From the NCBI GenBank assembly GCA_013396915.1, contig VWZL01000324.1, positions 1 to 64,000 on the forward strand: DNA of 64,000 nucleotides. The letters run 5' to 3'. The DNA comes from Stercorarius parasiticus (Eukaryota; Chordata; Aves; Charadriiformes; Stercorariidae). The notes under the pieces were generated by a model. It saw nothing but the letters and a program-made list of their open reading frames with translations. It did no database searches and was not told the DNA's origin. Numbering within the stretch: position 1 is the stretch's first letter; each line of letters opens with the position of its first letter. The position numbers were made by a program, and so were the translations under genes. Below, piece after piece: positions 52,205 through 64,000 of the stretch.

Positions 52205-54276
52205 CATCAGGTTTGTCTCATTTCTATTCCTAGTGGAAAAAATATTACGCAAAAATGCCAATAAGCTTTCAGGGTCTGCTACAGTTACAGATCTGCATCG
52301 ATGTACGTAAGTTTTATGGAAACCAATGGTTGTCCCAATGTCTGGGATTTGTAATAGACAGTTTATGTTCAGATTTTGATGTAAATTTAGTCTTTGACTT
52401 CAATTGAAGTAAATTTATAGCCACCATAAATGAATTCCAATTCTGCGTATCTGTAAGAAAGAAAATGACAAAAAATAGTTCAGAAACTGAACTTCTTAGC
52501 TTGTTTTCTGTGTTAAGCAAGAACAGCCAACGGTAACAAGAGCACCTTCAGCCCCAATAAGATATTAACATCAGCTCTGTTACCTGCTCTGCACACCCAT
52601 CTCCTGTTTGAGTCTTCTGCAGGGAAATGCCCAAAGACCCTCAGGAAAATCCTCAGCCCTGCTGGTTCACACAGAAACCGCGGCAGTGGGGAGAGGAATC
52701 AAGTGGCATAAGAGCAAGTATTTGAGAAATGCTGCACCAAATGGTGCAAGAAGGATGGATTTCAGCTAGATTGTAAGAACACAAAAAAGGATTGCTAACA
52801 TTCACAAGAACTTACATTTTTCTGTGCATTTGCCATTTAACAGGGATATTGCAACCTTGATGACTTCTGTTTTTATTTTATTTTGCTGTGCTTTCCTCGT
52901 CTTCTAGAGAACTAAGTGTATAGTTTAGGATTTTTTTTTCCAATTCCTCTTCAAAAAATAAAGGAAGGCTGTTACTGGGGAAAAATCTGGGCCTTTTTAA
53001 TCGCATTTCAAACTCCCATTTTATAAGAAGATAGCAGGAGCAGTCCTAGAAGATTTACCTGCCATGTAGTGGAGATATTACTGGACTAACCTCCTGTGAC
53101 CCCAAATTAATGACAAGTACGAAATGGCATGTAAGTAGACCTCTGATATCTATGACAGAGATGCTCTACCAAATGTCTAGTGAGTCACATATAAATAATG
53201 ACTGCATAGATAGATTTAGGAGCTGGAACAAGAATTTAATGCAAGGTTAATAATCCCTTCTGGAATTATAGCATTTATTGAGGTAAAAGGGAATTTCATG
53301 ATTTTGCTTCTATTCAGTTGTTCATCCTTGTAGCAAGAACGAAATTTTTTTACTCTGGAGAGGAGGGAAAAGGGGTATTGTTGTTCCCTCCTGATGAATC
53401 TGTTTCAGTCCACCCAATGGATTTTGGTGAGGAGAGCAAAGGGCATGACTGTAATTCAGCAGTGTGAGCGTACGCTTCAGAGGTGGGAGCCCCGAGTTAA
53501 GTGCCACCTCCCAGGACCTTCTGTTTTTCACATTAAGCAGCTATAAAGCGGCAAAGCGTTCTTGCTCTGCAAACACCATCCTCGTGTGCTTCTCTGAGAG
53601 CCTGCATGCTCGCTCGCTCCCTCTCTCCTGTCTTCTTCCGCTCCCAGAAAAATCTTCTGACTCTCCAAGAAGGCAGCAGGCAGCCTCCCAGGAGTACAAC
53701 ACATAGATCTGGGTAGGGCTGAAAGCAGGCTTGGATTAAACTTGCCTGTGTCCTGTGCGAGTGGTCACTAATCACTAAGCGTCTGTAGACAGGGTGAGCA
53801 TCGGGAGCCATGTAGGACACAGGGGACCTCCCATCATGTGCCTCAGCATGGGCAGCCTCTGCTTCTGCAAGGGAAAGGGCTCCCAGACATCAGTCAAGGG
53901 GTGAGATGTGGTGCCCAAGCTCACCATGAGGGCACCATTTCATGCACAGCTCTGGTGCCGGCATCTGGTTTCAGCAGCTCCTCACCGAGGCTCCCAGCTC
54001 TCTCCATGGAGAGTACACCTGCCCAGCTGAAGCTCTGGATGCCCCACTGGTGGCCAGCCACAGCCACACTTAGCTTTGCTGAGCCTGAGCCTTTTTTGGG
54101 CTGAAGCACTAACAACGTGCCTGGGGCATTCTGTGTCAGAGCCAAGAAATTAAACTTGCTTTCCTAAACGTGAAGTTAATTCACTCCATGCTGGGCAAGT
54201 CATCATTCTTCCCCTCTCCTTGCTTTGGATTATTTTTCCCAGATTTATTATCTGACATTTTTCAAATCAAATGACT

Positions 54277-54278
54277 TT

Positions 54279-54342
<64 letters not shown>

Positions 54343-54344
54343 TC
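54277..54344. repeat. (TTTC)17 microsatellite
   Basis: Seventeen perfect TTTC units (68 bp) in a pyrimidine-only run. The purity suggests recent slippage and probable length polymorphism. The homopurine/homopyrimidine character could permit triplex formation. Confidence 0.98.
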
Positions 54345-55111
54345 CACTCTCCACCTCCTCTGTATTGTATCTCCTGTCTCTGCAGTCCCAGATACTCAGT
54401 TTAATGCAATTTCTAGATCTCACCTCACTTCCATGTCAAATCTGACATGAATTGGCAATGAAGAAAATGAAGCAGACTGAGGCTTCCTTTGCAAATGCTT
54501 CACTTCTTTGGAAAATAATGCTTCTTCTATACGTAAGACTGGAAATAGCACAGCATCAAAGGCCAGCCCTTTGGGGAGTAGTAGTCAGCAGTTCACGCAA
54601 AAGATTTCAAAGAGTGGGTGAGAAACAAAACCCAAGCCACAAATACCTCTTCCCAGCAAAGTAACTGCCAATGGTGGTGAAGCAATGGAAAGGGCAGATT
54701 GCTAATAACATACTTACTTGTGCCTTGAGCTGACTTCCACAAGGTGTTAGTTGGCAACATCATGTGGCTTACAGGAGAGCTGGCAGAGCTGTATTTTCCT
54801 TTGGATAAATCCTAATCTTTTGTTTTCCTTCCTCAGTTATTCTAACACCATTAGCAGGAAGTAATAGCCACTTAAAAAGAAGAAATGGCAATGTAGAATA
54901 TTAGTAGAGAACAAAAAAAATATTTTTCCACAGTGTATCAGAATGTGAAAGTTTATTATTTGCACTAACATAACACGAAATACCAACAAACAACGATAAA
55001 GAAGGATGATTTGGGCAGGCAACAGTAAGAGTTTTGTTTATCTCTCATAGCTCTGCTGGAAAATGAGAGTAAGGGGTGTTTTCTATTGCAAACCATTTGC
55101 TTTAAAGCCAG

Positions 55112-55350
55112 TTGAACATAGGAAGTTCCACCTAAACATGAGGAGGAACTTCTTTACTTTGAGGGTGGCAGAGCACTGGAACAGGCTGCCCAGAGAGGTG
55201 GTGGAGTCTCCGTCTCTGGAGACATTTAAAACCCACCTGGACACGTTCCTGTGCAACCTGCTCTAGGTGACCCTGCTCTTGCAGGGGGGTTGGACTAGAT
55301 GATCTCCAGAGGTCCCTTCCAGCCCCTGCCATTCTGTGATTCTGTGATTT
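55112..55350 (+). mobile_element. CR1 LINE, 239-bp 3' end
   Basis: The terminal ORF2 codons ([14 protein letters not shown] then [10 protein letters not shown]), the CNLL stop at about 55,264-55,266, the 3' UTR with the GATGATCTCCAGAGGTC box, and a terminal ATTCTGTG repeat. By hand alignment it differs from the copy at 57,878-58,114 at about 10 of 238 positions, so both belong to one relatively young subfamily. The 5' truncation is at about 55,112, where similarity to the other copy stops. Non-functional. Confidence 0.95.
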
Positions 55351-55352
55351 GG

Positions 55353-56449
55353 TTATAACCAAGCTTGGCAACATATATGTTTGTGTGTGTCTGTGTGTGT
55401 CTAGGTTCACACAGTTAATAGGTGGTGGAGGGACTCCAGGACACATACCCCGCAGATCTCCACATCCTGCTATGGCCTTCCTGGCACACATGAGAGGCTA
55501 AGCTGCTGCTGCGCAGAGGTAATGGGGACAGGGCAGGAGGTTCAGGAGGAGCAAGAAGAGGGACTGCAACCAGTCTCCTCTTGATTTACACCATCCTCAT
55601 CTGAGGTCCACCTTGAGTTACACCACATCCTTGTCCTCCTTGCCATGGGCAAGTTGGCCATCCACACCATGAAGCTGGTGGGATAGGGTAGATGAGAGAC
55701 GCAGTCTCTCACCAGTCCCTTGTCCCATCGCATCCCTGGGCAGAGCACTGGGCAGCTGCTGGGAGTGCTGGGTGCTCCGCTCAGTGACGCCCCCTGGTTA
55801 CTTACAGACCTTCTTTAGAGCCTTGCAACCCTCACACCTCTCCCTCTTTTTTCAACCTGAGGCCTGACTGTTTCCCCCTGCTTTTTCCCTTTTTCTTCTA
55901 GCCCTTTGCTGGCATAAGACAGCTGGACAGTTTTGTGAGATCCAGTCCCTGGCTAAAAGGAGAATGACAGAAGTAGCAGCTGTGCAGCCTTGCCATTGAC
56001 AATCAACAGAGGAAGACTGGTGCAGGACTGTCCCTCTCCCCTAGCATAGAACACAAATCAACATGCCCCTTGACACCCATCCGCTACTCATGTTGCAGGG
56101 CAGAATTCAAGAATCACAACACTGAGAGAAGCAGAAATTTGAAGGAAAAGGCAAAGAGAATTTCTAACAACATTTTATTGGTTTGCATTGCAAGCATTTT
56201 GAGGCAAAGATACCACTCACTGAGCACGCTTTCCAGTCATGGAAGACATAAATAATAATAACAACTGTTTTACTTTCTTGGCACTACCTCAGAGTTGCAT
56301 AGCTCCAGTGACTTTGATGCATTTTATTCTTAGAACTAAAGTTATGCCAGCTGAACATTATTATCAGTGAGCATCTAAGAAATGGAAACTTCAAGCACTA
56401 CTAACATGTTCCAAAAAGCAAACCCCAATCTTAGGAGCTACCTACATCA
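55353..56449. other. Short unique stretch between CR1 copies
   Basis: Contains a small TGTG-rich run (about 55,381-55,400), a GC-richer patch and a CTCF-like motif listed separately. No gene is recognised. Confidence 0.6.
55786..55800 (-). promoter_or_regulatory. CTCF-like motif
   Basis: On the minus strand the site reads TAACCAGGGGGCGTC, which contains the CCAGGGGGCG core of the CTCF binding motif. CTCF sites often mark insulators and loop anchors. Only the core was judged by eye; flanking zinc-finger positions and conservation were not tested. Confidence 0.4.
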
Positions 56450-56895
56450 TCATAGAATCATAGAATGGTTTGGGTCGGAAGGGACCTTCAAGATCATCTA
56501 GTTCCAACCCCCCTGCCATGGGCAGGAACATCTCCTGCTAGACCAGGTTGCTCAAAGCCCCATCCAACTTGGCCTTGAACACTTCCAGGGATGGGGTGTC
56601 CACAGCTTCTCTGGGCAACCTGTTCCAGTGTCTCACCACCCTCAGGATAAAGAATTTCTTCCTAATATCTTTTCTAACTCTACCCTCTTTCAGTTTAAAC
56701 CCGTTACCCCTTGTCATATCACTACACTCTCTGATAAAGAGTTTCTCCCCATCTTTCCTGTAGGCCCCTTTTAGGTACTGCTTAAGGCTGGTATAAGGTC
56801 TCCCCGGAGCCTTCTCTTCTCCAGGCTGAACCAACCCAGCTCTCTCAGCCTGTCTTAACAGGAGAGGTCCTCCAGCCCTCTGATCATCTTCATGA
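56450..56895 (-). mobile_element. CR1 LINE (host copy), 3' segment, interrupted by another CR1
   Basis: Minus-orientation CR1: the plus strand starts with CATAGAATCATAGAATGG (the reverse complement of the CR1 terminus) and proceeds through the 3' UTR into the last ORF2 codons ([14 protein letters not shown] words in the frame at 56,538-56,834). Recognisable sequence stops at GATCATCTTCATGA (to 56,895), where a plus-strand CR1 begins. The continuation of this same element resumes at 58,115, showing it was split by a later insertion. Confidence 0.93.
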
Positions 56896-58113
56896 GGAGG
56901 ATCGAGTGAGGGATCAATTAGGTCAATTAGATATTCACACGTCCATGGCTCCCGATTGGATGCACCCGAGAGTGCTGAGGGAGCTGGCAGAAGTCATTGC
57001 CGGCCTGCTCTCCATCATCTTTGAAAGGTCCTGGAGAACAGGCGAGGTGCCTGAGGACTGGAGGAAAGCCAATGTCACTCCAGTCTTAAAAAAAGGCAAG
57101 AAGGAGGAGCCAGGGAACTACAGGCCGGTCAGCCTCACCTCCATCCCTGGAAAGATGATGGAACAGCTCGTTCTGGGCATCATCTCAAGGCATGTGGAGG
57201 AAAAGAAAGCTATCAGAAGTACTCAACATGGATTCACCAAGGGGAAATCATGTCTGACTAATCTGATAGCCTTCTGTGATGGCATGACTGGATGGATAGA
57301 TGAGGGGAGGGCGGTAGATGTGGTCTACCTTGACTTAAGCAAGGCCTTCNNNNNNNNNNNNNNNNNNNNNNNNNNNNNNNNNNNNNNNNNNNNNNNNNNN
57401 NNNNNNNNNNNNNNNNNNNNNNNNNNNNNNNNNNNNNNNNNNNNNNNNNNNNNNNNNNNNNNNNNNNNNNNNNNNNNNNNNNNNNNNNNNNNNNNNNNNN
57501 NNNNNNNNNNNNNNNNNNNNNNNNNNNNNNNNNNNNNNNNNNNNNNNNNNNNNNNNNNNNNNNNNNNNNNNNNNNNNNNNNNNNNNNNNNNNNNNNNNNN
57601 NNNNNNNNNNNNNNNNNNNNNNNNNNNNNNNNNNNNNNNNNNNNNNNNNNNNNNNNNNNNNNNNNNNNNNNNNNNNNNNNNNNNNNNNNNNNNNNNNTGG
57701 AGCACCTCTCTTATGAAGAAAGGCTGACGGATTTGGGTCTCTTCAGTCTGGAAAAAAGATGGCTGAGGGGGGATCTTATCAACACTTATAAATCCTTAAA
57801 GGGTGGGTGTCAGGAGGATGGGGCCAGGCTCTTTTCAGTGGTGCCCGGCAGCAGGACAAGAGATAATGGGCACAAACTTGAGCGTAGGAAGTTCCACCTA
57901 AACATGAGGAGGAACTTCTTTACTTTGAGGGTGGCAGAGCACTGGAACAGGCTGCCCAGAGAGGTGGTGGAGTCTCCGTCTCTGGAGACATTCAAAACCC
58001 GCCTGGATGCGTTCCTGTGCAACCTGCTCTAGGTGACCCTGCTCTTGCATGGGGGTTGGACTAGATGATCTCCAGAGGTCCCTTCCAACCCCTACGATTC
58101 TGTGATTCTGTGA
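56896..58113 (+). mobile_element. CR1 LINE inserted into an older CR1
   Basis: Plus-strand CR1 whose left part (open frame 56,906-57,349) encodes the RT fingers and palm start: [21 protein letters not shown] and VYLDLSKAF (motif A with its aspartate). An assembly gap follows. After it the terminal ORF2 frame resumes with EHLSYEERL and runs to the stop at 58,030-58,032, then the 3' UTR and an ATTCTGTG terminal repeat (to 58,113). The heptamer TTCATGA at 56,889-56,895 and 58,114-58,120 flanks it as a probable target duplication. The visible coding parts are free of stops, which suggests a young copy, but the 5' truncation makes it non-autonomous. Confidence 0.93.
57350..57697. other. Assembly gap of 348 N inside a CR1 element
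   Basis: 348 consecutive undetermined bases replace the central RT region of the inserted CR1. The corresponding interval in the copy at 45,213-46,482 is roughly 690 bp. The reading frame before the gap (ending in KAF) and after it (GAG at 57,700) do not register with the stated gap length. Confidence 0.99.
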
Positions 58114-58114
58114 T

Positions 58115-58186
58115 TCATGACCCTCCTCTGGACTCGCTCCAACAGGTCCATGTCCTTCTCATGTTGGAGCCCCAGAGCTGGATGCA
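58115..58186 (-). mobile_element. CR1 LINE (host copy), continuation after the nested insertion
   Basis: About 70 bp on the plus strand (CATGACCCTCCTCTGGACTC onward, through CTCCAACAGGTCCATGTCC and CCCCAGAGCTGGATGCA) match the CR1 region that normally follows the end of the 56,450-56,895 segment; compare the equivalent region at 45,615-45,690. It is therefore the second half of the split host element. Similarity ends near 58,186, its own 5' truncation. Confidence 0.88.
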
Positions 58187-61020
58187 TAACATGATGCCCT
58201 TCACTCTACAGGAATCCCTGCTTTCTTACAAGATTTTGATTTAAGTAGGGTCTTCATACAGAATTCCTTAAAAAGGAATTAATTTTCTGAGCACTGAGAG
58301 GCTCAGAAAAGAAAGATATTGACTTCAGAGGGGATTTAGGTGCCTATTGCAGCAATTGGTGCTGCGCTGAAAACACAAGATGTAATTTAACGCTGAGCAT
58401 CCAACTTCCATGGTGGTGCTAAATACAGAGAAGCAGTTCCTTTGTTCATCTTGGGTTTGCTTCCATTTGTGAGGTTGTCAACTTTAAAAGAAAGTGATGG
58501 AAATATAAACAAAAAGCTCAATTTCATCTTCACATTATAAGTAAAAGTTTGTAAAGCTGTAACTCTGATTTGCCACTGTAAACTCAATGGTCTAATAGAT
58601 TACAGCAGAATAATATATTGCATCTGGCTTTTTTTGCCTCAAAAGCAGCAATAATACTGTACATATAACCATTTTAAGGTGCAAAATTTTACAATAAACG
58701 AGGACCTGAGGCAACATTTTTTAATCCGAGCATGTGTATTCATGTATCAAAGGAGCTGATTCACATTGTAGAATATTTAGGCTACATAGCCTCCATTGCT
58801 AATGTCAGATAATGTTTAGCTACAGGCCTGCCAGGGTTCTGGAAGCAAATGTTTGGAGGCAAGGAACACTTGCAGTTTCATATTCTTGGTTTAAGACTAA
58901 TCTGAGACCAGAAGCAATGATGAAAGGGGATGTCTTTAAAACGTTGTGATCATCCAAACACCAAAACCTCCAAAATGAGTTCAATAGAACAGTCAATGCA
59001 TTTTCATGGGCAGTGCAGGAGCACACCTGAGCACTGCATTCAGTGCATCGAGGGGAGGAGATAGCTTTAGAGGTGGCTTTTTAGAGCACGGCCAGCTGGC
59101 AAGGGGATTTCAGTCTCCAAAAGACCTCTATCCTAGTCATCACAAGAAACAGCAAACCTCAGAGGCTTTGTTTATCATTTGCAGAAGCAAATTGAAAAAC
59201 CTCATGGAATTACAGCCATTAAGCTTGTTCCAGAGTTCTACTGTTTGGAATAATTTGTTCAATTTCTCTTTAACTGAGAAAACTCTACTTTGAGCCTTCT
59301 GAGGGTAAGCCACTTCCCCAGAGAAGACAATTTCTGGCACCTGGTGGCATAGTGGAACTGAATCCTTCACATATAGTGAGACTGGAGATCTTGCAACAAG
59401 CACTGCCAAAGGACAAGCTACACTGCAGCAAACCCCAAGTAAACATTTGCTGGAGGAAAGGTGAAAGTGCGGGAGATACGAGAAAGGAAAAATGTCTGGC
59501 ACATGGAGATTGATAATACTACAGCTTAGTTTGTTGCCCAGAACCTTTTATTCAGGTTATTTTCCTCTTCCACAAGACGGAGAGAGATGCTAAAAGTTAG
59601 ATACAGAAAGAATCCGAGTTACGTAAAATGAGACTTAGGCAGACTCTACAATGAAGCTATCACCCTTAGCTAAAATTATCAGATATTGCGGTTTGTAAAA
59701 TCAGGAGTTATTTGCATTTAGTTGTTTCACCTCTTTACATATGCCCAGTCTTGGTTCCCAGCTCACACCCTGGGCCATCAGAGTGGGAAAGTAGACATTT
59801 CTTCTCCTAAATCTCCTAAGGACCTGACTTGGCAGGCGCTTCCAGCACCTCAGATGCCGGTAGGATCAAGTTGCTCAGAAAACATAGCAGACATCAGTTA
59901 ATGCTATGCCATGCAGGGAATGTGTGCAATGCACGCTTTTTGGTCACTACTGTTATAATTGGACAATTAGTTCAAAAATAAGTTATGCTGACCTAATTGC
60001 TTTTCTCCCTGAGAAGACACAAACCCATACTTGGCTAAGCCATGCCTTTCTTAGCTTGCGGCACTGTCCATCTCTCCAACGTAGCAACAACACCCAGGTC
60101 TCACTGGACCAGAAAGTGAGCACGAGTGCCCACGAGCCTCCATTCAGGGCTCTCACTCATGGGCCGAGGAGCAAAGAGGGCTCTTCACAGCCACTGCAAA
60201 ACAACCATACATGCTTGATTGACACATTTTCTCCTCCCAGCTGATGCTCCTTTTCCCTTCAGTGCAGCCGTACTCACTCTTTGGTTCACTGGCTTCTTTT
60301 ATGCACTCTCCAACTCAACTAATCCCTTTGTGCAGGGTGGTAGAGCAGTACCAGGAGGAGTGGCGGATGTTTATTGGACAGATTAGTCTTAAAGTTGTTA
60401 ATTAGGATAAACTTGTGGAAGGCGAGATGGGGGTTTGGGCATGCCCCTTCCTCTCTTCAGAAAAGCGAATCAAACCCACACTCTGGACCGATACTTCATG
60501 GGTCTACAATAAAGCATTTGCTATAAAATGGTGGGCACTGACACTCTTCCCCAGATTTAAAGGGCAGCCTTACACCGTGCTTGCAAAAGATAAATACCAG
60601 TCCTGAATTCCCTGAGATGTTCAGGCCTCGAGATCCTCAGAGGATGGGAGAAATGCTGTAGCCTTGAGAGGGATGTCTGAAAACGGAACTCATCCATTCA
60701 GCACATGGATTGCTTCGCATGACATTCAGAGGCACTGCGGTACCCAACGTTCAGGCATTTACTTCTATGGGTCACATTTCCAGGACATTATGCACCAAGT
60801 CCCTATGCTGTACTGACCTTCTCTAGCTCCTGCTGATAAACAAAACAACTAAACAACTGCTGCTCATCTAGTTGAGCCTTTTGTAAACTAGATGCAAATA
60901 TATTTTTTTTAATCCTATTTAACGCCTCAGCTGGGCACAAGCAGGTGAACAACTTCTGCCTTGTGACAGCAAAGAGATGAGAGATGTCTCCTCGTTCCTG
61001 ACCTTGAGGGCAGAAATATC
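58187..61020. other. Non-coding stretch with no recognised gene
   Basis: Unique-looking sequence without a continuous coding frame (the longest is about 120 codons, 59,140-59,502 minus, with no recognisable domain). It would lie downstream of the possible minus-strand transcript end near 61,050. No repeats were recognised. Confidence 0.6.
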
Positions 61021-61044
61021 ATAGACTTGCATACAAGACAACTG

Positions 61045-64000
<2,956 letters not shown>

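Larger units (their letters stand above)
50603..55111. other. Non-coding stretch with no recognised gene
   Basis: Unique-looking sequence, AT-rich to about 53,400 and GC-richer at 53,560-54,120. Short frames in the GC-richer part (such as 53,838-54,104) have no recognisable domain. A TTTC microsatellite and an X-box-like site inside are listed separately. Confidence 0.6.

Overview
The window looks like vertebrate nuclear DNA, most likely from a bird. It carries several CR1-type LINE fragments that end in the family's short 3' repeat (ATTCTRTG units), and one roughly 1.1 kb solo LTR of an avian ERVL-like type. Long stretches of AT-rich single-copy sequence have no continuous coding potential. 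The species cannot be fixed from the sequence alone.

I could not support any complete protein-coding gene, tRNA, rRNA or CRISPR array. The longest open frames lie inside transposable elements: the reverse transcriptase (RT) remnants of CR1 and the repetitive interior of the LTR. Most of the window reads as a gene desert or a long intergenic or intronic stretch.

Layout: 1-385 holds what looks like the 5' region of a CR1-type element on the minus strand, cut by the window edge. From 386 to about 36,065 the sequence is mostly unique and non-coding, with two GC-rich blocks (11,055-11,740 and 18,725-18,960), a short old CR1 end near 29,080, small tandem duplications and a few stretches rich in homeodomain-like motifs. 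From 36,066 the density of mobile elements rises. There are CR1 fragments at 36,066-36,953 (+), 41,001-41,355 (+) and 45,213-46,482 (-), the solo LTR at 49,512-50,602, and a CR1 cluster at 55,112-58,186. That cluster includes one CR1 inserted into another and an assembly gap (57,350-57,697). Microsatellites sit at 48,336-48,395 and 54,277-54,344.

The last 3 kb (about 61,045-64,000) may be the 3' UTR of a minus-strand gene whose coding part lies beyond the right edge. The support is a well-placed AATAAA on the minus strand followed by GT-rich sequence, plus the absence of recognised repeats. I could not identify the gene.

No genes work together in this window. The biology to be read here is transposon history (nesting, 5' truncation, LTR recombination to a solo copy) and possible regulatory DNA. 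I found no convincing new biological system; the best leads are listed as findings.
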